64,000 bases of DNA from contig NZ_QFRX01000001.1 of the NCBI RefSeq assembly GCF_003143935.1, positions 7,846,992-7,910,991 of the forward strand, given 5' to 3'. A program made the position numbers and the translations under genes. Below are positions 25,751 to 34,007 of this stretch, piece by piece (within the stretch, counting starts at the first letter, position 1; each line of letters starts with the position of its first letter). The notes under the pieces were generated by a model, which made no database searches, was not told the origin of the DNA, and was given only the letters and a program-made list of their open reading frames with translations. This DNA comes from Streptomyces sp. Act143. GTDB lineage: Bacteria > Actinomycetota > Actinomycetes > Streptomycetales > Streptomycetaceae.

Positions 25751-26929
25751 ATGCCGTTGACCCCCGAGGACGTGCGGAACAAGCAGTTCACGACCGTCCG
25801 CCTCCGAGAAGGCTATGACGAGGACGAGGTCGATGCCTTCCTCGATGAGGTCGAAGCCGAACTGACCCGCCTGCTCCGCGAGAACGAGGACCTGCGCGCC
25901 AAGCTGGCCGCGGCGACGCGTGCCGCCGCGCAGAACCAGCAGAACATGCGCAAGCCCCCGGAGGGGCCCGGCGGTCCCGGTCCGCAGGACCAGCAGCAGG
26001 GGATGCCCCAGCAGGGCATGCCTCAGCAGGGGATGCCGCAGCAGGGCATGCGTGGGCCCGGCGGCCCCGTGCCGGCCGGCATATCTGGCCCGCCGCAGCA
26101 GCAGATGGGCGGCCCCATGGGTGGCCCGCCCCAGCTGCCGAGCGGTGCGCCGCAGCTGCCTGCCGGTCCCAGCGGTGGCCAGGGTGGCCCGCAGGGTCCC
26201 GGTCCGATGGGCCAGGGTCCGATGGGTCAGGGCCCCATGGGCGGTCAGCCGCCCATGCAGCAGCAGATGGGTGGCCCGATGGGCGGCCCCATGGGCGGTC
26301 CGATGGGCGGCCCCGGTCAGGGTCCCGGTGGCGACAGCGCCGCCCGTGTCCTCTCGCTGGCCCAGCAGACCGCCGACCAGGCGATCGCCGAGGCCCGTTC
26401 CGAGGCCAACAAGATCGTCGGCGAGGCGCGTTCGCGTGCCGAGGGTCTCGAGCGTGACGCCCGTGCCAAGGCCGACGCGCTGGAGCGGGACGCGCAGGAG
26501 AAGCACCGCGTCGCGATGGGCTCCCTGGAGTCCGCCCGCGCCACGCTGGAGCGCAAGGTCGAGGACCTGCGTGGCTTCGAGCGCGAGTACCGCACCCGCC
26601 TGAAGTCCTACCTGGAGTCGCAGCTGCGTCAGCTGGAGACCCAGGCCGACGACTCGCTGGCCCCGCCGCGTACCCCGGCGACCGCGTCGCTTCCGCCGTC
26701 CCCGGCGCCCTCGATGGCTCCGGCCGGTGCGAGTGCCCCGTCCTACGGTGGCAACCCGGGCGGTATGGGTGGTGCTCCGGCGCCGGCCGCTCCGTCCTAC
26801 GGCGGCCAGCAGCAGATGTCGCCCGCGATGACCCAGCCGATGGCTCCGGTCCGGCCGCAGGGTCCGTCGCCGATGGGGCAGGCTCCCTCGCCGATGCGTG
26901 GGTTCCTGATCGACGAGGACGACAACTGA
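25751..26929 (+). CDS. divIVA: Polar growth organiser DivIVA
   Basis: This 392-aa coiled-coil protein marks negatively curved membrane and directs tip extension and branching in hyphae. The conserved N-terminal domain (LTPEDVRNKQFTTVRLREGY) includes the membrane-inserting region, followed by a short coiled coil (to about 62). A long Gln/Gly/Met/Pro linker (about 63-195) follows, then a second coiled coil (about 200-305) and a disordered C-terminus ending RGFLIDEDDN. The linker carries tandem QQGMP and MGGP repeats. It is essential in Streptomyces as far as is known. Confidence 0.96.
   Translation: MPLTPEDVRNKQFTTVRLREGYDEDEVDAFLDEVEAELTRLLRENEDLRAKLAAATRAAAQNQQNMRKPPEGPGGPGPQDQQQGMPQQGMPQQGMPQQGMRGPGGPVPAGISGPPQQQMGGPMGGPPQLPSGAPQLPAGPSGGQGGPQGPGPMGQGPMGQGPMGGQPPMQQQMGGPMGGPMGGPMGGPGQGPGGDSAARVLSLAQQTADQAIAEARSEANKIVGEARSRAEGLERDARAKADALERDAQEKHRVAMGSLESARATLERKVEDLRGFEREYRTRLKSYLESQLRQLETQADDSLAPPRTPATASLPPSPAPSMAPAGASAPSYGGNPGGMGGAPAPAAPSYGGQQQMSPAMTQPMAPVRPQGPSPMGQAPSPMRGFLIDEDDN
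25994..26053 (+). repeat. Four tandem 15-bp units in the DivIVA linker
   Basis: Each unit encodes QQGMP (the last QQGMR), with synonymous differences at wobble positions. A second block of MGGP codons lies at about 26269-26316. Both are in frame and can change length by slippage. Confidence 0.85.
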
Positions 26930-26964
26930 CGAGTTGTAGTACGCCATAGGCGTCGGCAGCGTTC

Positions 26965-27006
26965 AAAGGGGCGAGCCCTGGACTTCGGTCCGGGGCTCGC
27001 CCCTTT
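26965..27006 (+). terminator. Strong hairpin terminator after divIVA
   Basis: A 19-bp stem (26965-26983 with 26988-27006, one G-U pair) is closed by a TTCG tetraloop and followed by TTTT. It ends the dcw transcript and may also act on the opposite strand. Confidence 0.93.
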
Positions 27007-27073
27007 TACGCGGGTTGATCAGTGGGGTGGGTCCGAGGGCGCGAGGGGTGGGGTTGATGTGGGGGCGTGGCAA

Positions 27074-27107
27074 AGGCCTGGTCTCCCCGGGTGAGGAGAC
27101 CAGGCCT
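27074..27107 (-). terminator. Terminator of ileS
   Basis: A perfect 13-bp stem (27074-27086 with 27095-27107) has an 8-nt loop and lies 17 bp after the ileS stop on the minus strand. Confidence 0.85.
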
Positions 27108-27124
27108 CGTAGGCCGTGCCCGCG

Positions 27125-30100
27125 TTACGCCTTGCGCAGGCGGAACGTCAGGGACAGGCCCTCGTCGGTGAACGGCTCGCCGTAGCTGTCGTCCGCCTCG
27201 CCCTGGGCGAAGTCCGTCGACAGCACCTCGTCGGCGATCAGGGGTGCGTGCTCGGTCAGGGCCGCGATCACCGCCGGGTCCGTGGACGTCCAGCGCAGGG
27301 CGATCCGGTCGGCCACGTCCAGGCCGCTGTTCTTGCGAGCCTCCTGGATCAGGCGGATCGCGTCACGGGCGAGGCCCGCCTGGCGGAGCTCCTCCGTGAT
27401 CTCCAGGTCCAGGGCGACCGTGGCACCCGAGTCGGAGGCGACCGACCAGCCCTCGCGCGGGGTCTCCGTGATGATCACCTCGTCGGGAGCGAGGGTGATC
27501 GTCTCGCCGTCGACCTCGACCGACGCCGTGCCCTCGCGCAGCGCCAGGGACAGGGCGGCGGCGTCCGCGTTCGCGACCGCCTTCGCCACGTCCTGGACCC
27601 GCTTGCCGAACCGCTTGCCCAGGGCGCGGAAGTTGGCCTTCGCGGTGGTGTCGACCAGGCTGCCGCCGACCTCGGAGAGGGACGCCAGGGCCTCGACGTT
27701 CAGCTCCTCCGTGATCTGCGCGTGCAGTTCACGGTCGAGGGCGTCGAAACCGGTCGCGGCGATGAGCGCACGGGACAGCGGCTGACGGGTCTTCACACCC
27801 GACTCCGCGCGCGTGGCCCGGCCCAGCTCGACCAGGCGGCGGACCAGGACCATCTGCCGCGACAGCTCCGGGTCGATGGCGGAGAGGTCCGCCTCCGGCC
27901 ACGAGGACAGGTGGACCGACTCGGGCGCGCCCGGGGTCACCGGGACGACCAGGTCCTGCCAGACCCGCTCCGTGATGAACGGGGTCAGCGGGGCCATCAG
28001 CTTGGTGACCGTCTCGACGACCTCGTGCAGCGTGCGCAGCGCGGCCTTGTCGCCCTGCCAGAAGCGGCGGCGCGAGCGGCGGACGTACCAGTTGGACAGG
28101 TCGTCGACGAAGGCCGAGAGGAGCTTGCCGGCGCGCTGGGTGTCGTAGGCCTCCAGCGCCTGCGTCACCTGGTCGGTGAGCGCGTGGAGTTCGGACAGCA
28201 GCCAGCGGTCCAGGACCGGGCGGTCGGCCGGGGCCGGGTCGGCCGCGGACGGGGCCCAGTTCGACGTGCGGGCGTACAGGGCCTGGAAGGCGACCGTGTT
28301 CCAGTACGTCAGCAGAGTCTTGCGGACGACCTCCTGGATCGTGCCGTGGCCCACCCGGCGGGCCGCCCACGGGGAGCCGCCGGCCGCCATGAACCAGCGG
28401 ACGGCGTCGGCGCCGTGCTGGTCCATCAGCGGGATCGGCTGGAGGATGTTGCCCAGGTGCTTGGACATCTTCCGGCCGTCCTCGGCGAGGATGTGGCCGA
28501 GGCAGACGACGTTCTCGTACGAGGACTTGTCGAAGACCAGCGTGCCGACCGCCATCAGCGTGTAGAACCAGCCGCGGGTCTGGTCGATGGCCTCGCTGAT
28601 GAACTGGGCCGGGTAGCGGGACTCGAAGAGTTCCTTGTTCTTGTACGGGTAGCCCCACTGCGCGAACGGCATCGAACCGGAGTCGTACCAGGCGTCGATG
28701 ACCTCGGGCACGCGCGTGGCCGTCTTGCCGCAGGCGTCCTTGGGGCAGGCGAAGGTGACGTCGTCGATGAACGGGCGGTGCGGGTCCAGGGACGACTGGT
28801 CGGTGCCGGTCAGCTCGGTGAGCTCCGCGCGGGAGCCGGCCACGGTGAGGTGGTCGTCCTCGCAGCGCCAGATCGGCAGCGGGGTGCCCCAGTAGCGGTT
28901 GCGGGACAGCGCCCAGTCGATGTTGTTGTTCAGCCAGTCGCCGTACCGGCCGTGCTTGACCGTGTCCGGGAACCAGTTGGTGTTCTCGTTCTCCTGGAGG
29001 AGGCGGTCCTTGATGGCCGTGGTGCGGATGTACCAGGACGGCTGCGCGTAGTAGAGGAGCGCGGTGTGGCAGCGCCAGCAGTGCGGGTAGCTGTGCTCGT
29101 ACGGGATGTGCTTGAAGAGGAGGCCGCGCTGCTGGAGGTCCTCGGTGAGCCGTTCGTCCGCCTTCTTGAAGAAGACGCCGCCGACAAGGGGGACGTCCTC
29201 CTCGAAGGTGCCGTCGGGGCGGACCGGGTTCACCACCGGGAGGCCGTACGCGCGGCAGACCTTGAGGTCGTCCTCACCGAAGGCGGGGGACTGGTGGACC
29301 AGGCCCGTACCGTCCTCGGTCGTGACGTACTCGGCGTTGACGACGAAATGCGCCGGCTCCGGGAACTCCACGAGCTCGAAGGGACGTTGATACGTCCAGC
29401 GCTCCATCTCGGCGCCCGTGAAGGACTGGCCGGTGGTCTCCCAGCCCTCGCCGAGCGCCTTGGCGAGCAGAGGTTCGGCGACGACGAGCTTCTCCTCGCC
29501 GTCGGTGGCGACGACGTAGGTGACGTCGGGGTGCGCGGCGACGGCCGTGTTGGACACCAGCGTCCAGGGCGTCGTCGTCCACACCACGAGCGCGGCCTCG
29601 CCGGCGAGCGGACCGGAGGTGAGCGGGAAACGGACGTACACGGACGGGTCGACGACCGTCTCGTAGCCCTGTGCCAGCTCGTGGTCCGACAGGCCGGTGC
29701 CGCAGCGGGGGCACCAGGGGGCCACGCGGTGGTCCTGGACCAGCAGGCCCTTGTTGAAGATCTCCTTGAGCGACCACCAGACGGATTCGATGTACTCGGG
29801 GTCCATCGTGACGTAGGCGTCGTCGAGGTCGACCCAGTAGCCCATGCGGGTCGTCAGCTCGGAGAACGCGTCGGTGTGGCGCAGCACGGACTCGCGGCAC
29901 TTGTCGTTGAACTCGGCGATGCCGTACGCCTCGATGTCCTGCTTGCCGCTGAAGCCGAGCTCCTTCTCCACCGCGAGCTCCACCGGGAGGCCGTGGCAGT
30001 CCCAGCCGGCCTTGCGGGCCACGTGGTAGCCGCGCATGGTGCGGAAGCGGGGGAAGACGTCCTTGAAGACGCGGGCCTCGATGTGGTGGGCGCCCGGCAT

Positions 30101-30262
30101 GCCGTTGGCGGTGGGCGGGCCCTCGTAGAACACCCACTCGGGGCGGCCCTCGGACTGCTCCAGGGACTTGGCGAAGATCTTCTGCTCGCGCCAGAAGTCG
30201 AGCACCGCGTGCTCGAGCGCGGGCAGATCGACCTGGGCGGGCACCTGGCGGTACTGCGTCAT
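27125..30262 (-). CDS. ileS: Isoleucyl-tRNA synthetase
   Basis: This 1045-aa class I synthetase charges tRNA-Ile. The HIGH equivalent is GMPGAHH (54-60), and KMSKH lies near residue 597 (LAEDGRKMSKHLGN). The editing domain is between them. The His-x-x-x-His-type first motif and overall layout point to the eukaryote-like type 2 IleRS, the class that includes mupirocin-tolerant enzymes. The ATG at 30262 has GGAGG eight bases upstream, and that site is part of the T-box leader. The gene is monocistronic and convergent with divIVA. Confidence 0.96.
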   Translation of the reverse strand: MTQYRQVPAQVDLPALEHAVLDFWREQKIFAKSLEQSEGRPEWVFYEGPPTANGMPGAHHIEARVFKDVFPRFRTMRGYHVARKAGWDCHGLPVELAVEKELGFSGKQDIEAYGIAEFNDKCRESVLRHTDAFSELTTRMGYWVDLDDAYVTMDPEYIESVWWSLKEIFNKGLLVQDHRVAPWCPRCGTGLSDHELAQGYETVVDPSVYVRFPLTSGPLAGEAALVVWTTTPWTLVSNTAVAAHPDVTYVVATDGEEKLVVAEPLLAKALGEGWETTGQSFTGAEMERWTYQRPFELVEFPEPAHFVVNAEYVTTEDGTGLVHQSPAFGEDDLKVCRAYGLPVVNPVRPDGTFEEDVPLVGGVFFKKADERLTEDLQQRGLLFKHIPYEHSYPHCWRCHTALLYYAQPSWYIRTTAIKDRLLQENENTNWFPDTVKHGRYGDWLNNNIDWALSRNRYWGTPLPIWRCEDDHLTVAGSRAELTELTGTDQSSLDPHRPFIDDVTFACPKDACGKTATRVPEVIDAWYDSGSMPFAQWGYPYKNKELFESRYPAQFISEAIDQTRGWFYTLMAVGTLVFDKSSYENVVCLGHILAEDGRKMSKHLGNILQPIPLMDQHGADAVRWFMAAGGSPWAARRVGHGTIQEVVRKTLLTYWNTVAFQALYARTSNWAPSAADPAPADRPVLDRWLLSELHALTDQVTQALEAYDTQRAGKLLSAFVDDLSNWYVRRSRRRFWQGDKAALRTLHEVVETVTKLMAPLTPFITERVWQDLVVPVTPGAPESVHLSSWPEADLSAIDPELSRQMVLVRRLVELGRATRAESGVKTRQPLSRALIAATGFDALDRELHAQITEELNVEALASLSEVGGSLVDTTAKANFRALGKRFGKRVQDVAKAVANADAAALSLALREGTASVEVDGETITLAPDEVIITETPREGWSVASDSGATVALDLEITEELRQAGLARDAIRLIQEARKNSGLDVADRIALRWTSTDPAVIAALTEHAPLIADEVLSTDFAQGEADDSYGEPFTDEGLSLTFRLRKA

Positions 30263-30555
30263 CAGTCTTCCTCCGGCGGACTTGCTGCCTTCCGTCCGGA
30301 GGGACGAGAGCTGTCTTCTGTACGCCGGTTTCGGCGCGCTCCCGCGGTACCACCCTCCTTGGCCCTCCCGCGCGCCGTACGCGCCGGTGAGCCCCCTCAT
30401 TGGGGTCGCGATGCCGGGTCTACCACCCGCCGTCTGTCGACTGCGGGGTTCTTCCGGCGGCTCCGGGGTGATCTTCACGTCGCGCTCGCCCCCGGGCTTC
30501 CACCGTCCCCGGGTCGCTCTGGGCTGCGTACGTCGCTACTCGTCCCCATCCACGC
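30263..30555 (-). ncRNA. Ile-specific T-box riboswitch leader (translational)
   Basis: Read on the minus strand, the leader of ileS contains an AGTAG motif near 30540. A specifier segment GAAGATCACC carries the isoleucine codon ATC at 30472-30470. The canonical T-box sequence GGTGGTACCGCGG is at about 30342-30354. No terminator is present. Instead, CCTCCGG (30302-30296) can pair with CCGGAGG (30276-30270), which holds the ribosome site. The GGAGGG within the T-box segment can pair with the same CCCTCC, freeing the site. Uncharged tRNA-Ile should favour that open form. Translational T-boxes before ileS are known in actinobacteria. Confidence 0.9.
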
Positions 30556-30782
30556 TTTTCGCTCCGCCCAGTGTACGGCGCCGCGCGGACAGCGGCCGAC
30601 CGGTTTTCCCGGCCTCGGCGGGGCGGGGGCCGGGGGCGCCGGGGTGACCCGAATGGATCGGTACGCGTGTTCGGATTCCGGGACGCTCGGTCCGGCGGAT
30701 TACCCGGCGGGGAGCTGGGCACAACGCTTGCATGTCTGGCGTGCTCCCTGCGCGAGGCGGGCGAATCGGGCGGTGCGTCCCG

Positions 30783-30811
30783 TTGCCGCGGGGCTCAAGT
30801 CGATTTATCGT
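30783..30811 (+). promoter_or_regulatory. Promoter candidate for the DksA-like gene
   Basis: TTGCCG (30783-30788), a 17-bp spacer and TATCGT (30806-30811) lie 50 bp before the ATG at 30861. On the opposite strand TACACT (30575-30570) could be the -10 of ileS. Nothing else is evident in 30576-30782. Confidence 0.45.
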
Positions 30812-30860
30812 CCCAGCACGATTCGCGTGCAAGATCACAAAATGTGAAGGGGCCGCGGCC

Positions 30861-31823
30861 ATGGTGGCGAAGAAGACCGCCGATCAGCAGTCGGCGTCGG
30901 GCAGGTCCACACATGCCTCCGGCGGTGCGGCCAAGGACGTGGGCGGGAAAAAGGCGGTGGGCGCGGCAGCGAAGCGGACGACCGCGGGGAAGACGGCCGC
31001 GGTGAAGACCACGGCCGAGAAGAAGCCGGCCGAGAAGAGCGCAGCCGCGAAGAAGACGGCTGCGAAGAAGACGGCAGGGAAGACGACGGCCGGGAAGGCG
31101 GTGGCCGGGAAGGCGGCTGCAAAGAAGGCCGCCGTCGCCAAGAAGGCGGTGGGAACGAAGGAGACCGTCGCCAAGGAGGCGGCGGGGAGCAAGAAGGCGG
31201 TGGCGGCCGGGAAGGCGGGCGTGAAGAAGGCGGCCGCCAAGAAGACCGCTGCCGCGAAGGGCACCTCCACGACGAGCGCGGCCGGCAAGAGCGCGGCCAA
31301 GAAGGCGGGCGCGGCGCAGGCCGCGCAGCAGACGGGAGCCACGACGGTGGTTGCGAAGAAGACTCCTGGCACGGCCACGGCGGCGCAGACCGCCGTCCCC
31401 AAGGCACGTCTCGCCGCGGCGGAGCCGGGCGAGCTCGCGGTCCGTCCCGGCGAGGACCCCTGGACCCCGGAGGAGGTCGCCGAGGCGCGCGCCGAGCTCC
31501 AGTCCGAGGCGCTGCGGCTGCGCTCCGAGATCACGACGTCCGAGGAGTCCCTGGTGGGCCTGATGCGGGACTCCGGGGACGGTGCGGGCGACGACCAGGC
31601 CGACACCGGCACCAAGAACATCACGCGTGAGCACGAGATGGCCCTCGCGGCCAACGCGCGCGAGATGCTCGAACAGACCGAGCGTGCCCTGGATCGTCTG
31701 GACGCGGGTACCTACGGTCTGTGCGAGAACTGCGGCAACCCGATCGGCAAGGCGCGAATGCAGGCGTTCCCGCGCGCGACCCTGTGCGTGGAGTGCAAGC
31801 AGAAGCAGGAACGCCGGTACTGA
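30861..31823 (+). CDS. ddbA: Histone H1-like / DksA-type zinc-finger protein
   Basis: This 320-aa protein has two unlike halves. Residues about 1-185 are Lys/Ala-rich with repeated AAKKTA-type units like eukaryotic histone H1 tails. Residues about 200-320 form a DksA/TraR domain with the C4 zinc site C288-x2-C291-x17-C309-x2-C312 (ENCGNPIGKARM between the pairs). A protein of this architecture at this locus was described in S. coelicolor as DdbA, binding DNA through the basic tail; I rely on memory for that name. The DksA half may contact RNA polymerase. ATG 30861 has GAAGGGG upstream. Confidence 0.88.
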   Translation: MVAKKTADQQSASGRSTHASGGAAKDVGGKKAVGAAAKRTTAGKTAAVKTTAEKKPAEKSAAAKKTAAKKTAGKTTAGKAVAGKAAAKKAAVAKKAVGTKETVAKEAAGSKKAVAAGKAGVKKAAAKKTAAAKGTSTTSAAGKSAAKKAGAAQAAQQTGATTVVAKKTPGTATAAQTAVPKARLAAAEPGELAVRPGEDPWTPEEVAEARAELQSEALRLRSEITTSEESLVGLMRDSGDGAGDDQADTGTKNITREHEMALAANAREMLEQTERALDRLDAGTYGLCENCGNPIGKARMQAFPRATLCVECKQKQERRY

Positions 31824-31884
31824 GGGTGCAGCGGGGCGTGCCGTACCCTCGTCCTCAGTCAGGCACCTAGGTTGAGGGACTCAC

Positions 31885-32481
31885 GTGACCGAAGCGGAGC
31901 GCATGATCGGTACGCCGGACACCCCGGAGGGGGACGGGGCCGAGCCGGAGCAGGCAGCCGGGCAGGAGGGCGTCGGGGAGCGGCCCCAGCCCAGGGGCAA
32001 GCGCCGGATCGCCGTACTGTTCGCGGTCGCCGCCTTCGCGTACCTCCTCGACCTGGGCAGCAAGCTGCTCGTGGTCGCCAAGCTGGAGCACCACGACTCG
32101 ATCGAGATCGTCGGGGACTGGCTGAAGTTCGAGGCGATCCGCAACGCGGGCGCCGCCTTCGGCTTCGGCGAGGCCTTCACCGTGATCTTCACGGTGATCG
32201 CGGCGGCCGTGATCGTGGTCATCGCCCGGCTCGCCCGCAAGCTCTACAGCCTGCCCTGGGCGATCGCGCTCGGACTGCTCCTCGGCGGTGCGCTCGGCAA
32301 CCTCACGGACCGGATCTTCCGCTCCCCGGGCGTCTTCGAGGGCGCGGTCGTCGACTTCATCGCGCCGAAGCACTTCGCGGTGTTCAACCTCGCCGACTCG
32401 GCGATCGTGTGCGGCGGCATCCTGATCGTGCTGCTGTCCTTCAAGGGCCTCGACCCGGACGGGACCGTCCACAAGGACTGA
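31885..32481 (+). CDS. lspA: Signal peptidase II (prolipoprotein)
   Basis: This 198-aa inner-membrane aspartic protease removes lipoprotein signal peptides. It has an acidic N-terminal extension of about 38 residues, then four TM helices. The catalytic Asp residues are in GNLTDRIFR and FNLADSAIVCG, and RNAGAAFGFG is also characteristic. The GTG start is preceded by GAGGGA. The gene lies 61 bp after the DksA-like gene and 43 bp before the pseudouridine synthase gene. Confidence 0.95.
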   Translation: MTEAERMIGTPDTPEGDGAEPEQAAGQEGVGERPQPRGKRRIAVLFAVAAFAYLLDLGSKLLVVAKLEHHDSIEIVGDWLKFEAIRNAGAAFGFGEAFTVIFTVIAAAVIVVIARLARKLYSLPWAIALGLLLGGALGNLTDRIFRSPGVFEGAVVDFIAPKHFAVFNLADSAIVCGGILIVLLSFKGLDPDGTVHKD

Positions 32482-32524
32482 GCGCGCGTTCGGGACTGTC
32501 GCACCCGTCCGGCATACTCGACGG

Positions 32525-33469
32525 GTGAGCACGATTCCCGAGATCCGTACCCTGCCCGTGCCGGACGGCCTGGAGGGCGAGCGCGTCGACGCCGCCATCT
32601 CCCGCATGTTCGGCTTCTCCCGCACCAAGGCGGCCGAGCTGGCGGCGGCGGGCAAGGTCCAGGTCGACGGGTCCGTGGTCGGCAAGTCCGAGCGCGTGCG
32701 CGGCGGCGCCTGGCTGGAGGTCGAGATGCCCGGCGCGCCCGCCCCGGTGCAGATCGTCGCCGAGCCGGTCGAGGGCATGGAGATCATCCATGACGACGAC
32801 GACGTGGTCGTCATCGTCAAGCCCGTCGGGGTCGCCGCCCACCCGTCGCCGGGCTGGACCGGCCCGACCGTCATCGGCGGGCTCGCCGCCGCCGGGTACC
32901 GCATCTCGACCTCCGGCGCCGCCGAGCGCCAGGGCATCGTGCACCGCCTCGACGTCGGCACCTCCGGTCTGATGGTGGTCGCCAAGTCGGAGTACGCGTA
33001 CACGTCGCTCAAGCGCCAGTTCAAGGAGCGCACGGTCGACAAGCGCTACCACACCCTCGTCCAGGGCCACCCGGACCCGACGAGCGGCACCATCGACGCC
33101 CCCATCGGACGCCACCCCCACCACGACTACAAGTGGGCGGTGACCGCCGACGGCAAGCCGTCGATCACCCACTACGACCTCATCGAGGCGTTCCGCGCGG
33201 CCTCCCTGCTCGACGTGAAGCTGGAGACCGGCCGCACCCACCAGATCCGCGTGCACATGGCCGCCCACCGCCACCCCTGCGTCGGCGACCTCACCTACGG
33301 CGCCGACCCGACCCTCGCCAAGCGGCTGCGCCTGACCCGGCAGTGGCTGCACGCGGTCCGTCTCGGCTTCGAGCACCCCGGGGACGGGCAGTGGGTCGAG
33401 TTCGAGAGCGACTACCCGCAGGACCTCCAGCAGGCCCTGGACCAGGTCCGCGAGGAGACGTACGCGTGA
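32525..33469 (+). CDS. RluA/RluD-family pseudouridine synthase
   Basis: This 314-aa protein has an N-terminal S4 RNA-binding domain (about 15-75) and the synthase domain. The catalytic Asp is in HRLDVGTSGLMVVAK. GRTHQIRVHMAAHRHPCVGDLTYG is the second family signature. It is probably RluD-like, modifying 23S rRNA, but RluA and RluC specificities are hard to separate by eye. The GTG start has a weak ribosome site. The stop overlaps the next gene (GTGA). Confidence 0.92.
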   Translation: MSTIPEIRTLPVPDGLEGERVDAAISRMFGFSRTKAAELAAAGKVQVDGSVVGKSERVRGGAWLEVEMPGAPAPVQIVAEPVEGMEIIHDDDDVVVIVKPVGVAAHPSPGWTGPTVIGGLAAAGYRISTSGAAERQGIVHRLDVGTSGLMVVAKSEYAYTSLKRQFKERTVDKRYHTLVQGHPDPTSGTIDAPIGRHPHHDYKWAVTADGKPSITHYDLIEAFRAASLLDVKLETGRTHQIRVHMAAHRHPCVGDLTYGADPTLAKRLRLTRQWLHAVRLGFEHPGDGQWVEFESDYPQDLQQALDQVREETYA

Positions 33470-33936
33470 GCGGGCCGGCGTACGCCGTGCGGGTCGCCGA
33501 GGACCCCGCGGACCGGGAGCTGTGCTTCGCCGTGCGCAAGCAGGTCTTCGTCGTCGAGCAGGGCGTTCCGGAGGATCTGGAGTACGACGCGTACGACACC
33601 GTGGCGCTGCATGTGCTGGCCGTGCGGGACGACGGGGTGCCGCTGGGCACCGGGCGGCTGCTGTACGGCGAGGCGGCCGCCGAGAAGGTCGCCGGCGATC
33701 TCTCCCTCGGGTCGCTCGGGCGGCTGGCGGTCGCCGAGGAGGCGCGGGGTCTCGGCGTCGGCGTGGCGCTCGTACGGGCCATCGAGGACGCGGCACGCGC
33801 GCGTGGGCTCGCGGCGGTGGATCTGCACGCGCAGACGCACGCGCTGGGGTTCTACGAGCGGCTCGGGTACGAGGCGTACGGGCCGGAGTACCTGGAGGCG
33901 GGGATTCCGCACCAGGGGATGCGGCGCGCGCTGTAG
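33466..33936 (+). CDS. GNAT family N-acetyltransferase
   Basis: This 156-aa protein starts within the stop of the pseudouridine synthase gene. The acyl-CoA-binding segment is GRLAVAEEARGLGVGVALV, and FYERLGYEAYG is the C-terminal GNAT motif. The early FAVRKQVFVVEQGVPEDLEYD segment resembles ElaA/YjcF-type GNATs. The substrate is unknown. Confidence 0.9.
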   Translation: MSGPAYAVRVAEDPADRELCFAVRKQVFVVEQGVPEDLEYDAYDTVALHVLAVRDDGVPLGTGRLLYGEAAAEKVAGDLSLGSLGRLAVAEEARGLGVGVALVRAIEDAARARGLAAVDLHAQTHALGFYERLGYEAYGPEYLEAGIPHQGMRRAL

Positions 33937-34007
33937 CTGATCGGCTCGGGTGTCGTGGCAGGCTGGGTCGCTGAAGTCCTGCTCGTCCGACCCGCCGGAG
34001 CCTGACC

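Noticed and set aside
25994..26316. Repeats near divIVA considered as a CRISPR-like array
   Set aside because: Units are contiguous, in frame and encode a low-complexity linker; there are no spacers.
27116..30847. 1243-codon plus-strand ORF over ileS
   Set aside because: The minus strand encodes a complete IleRS with T-box leader, so the plus frame is a shadow despite its length.
30795..31654. Antisense ORFs of 279 and 256 codons over the DksA-like gene
   Set aside because: They mirror the Lys/Ala repeat region and have no ribosome sites or known domains.
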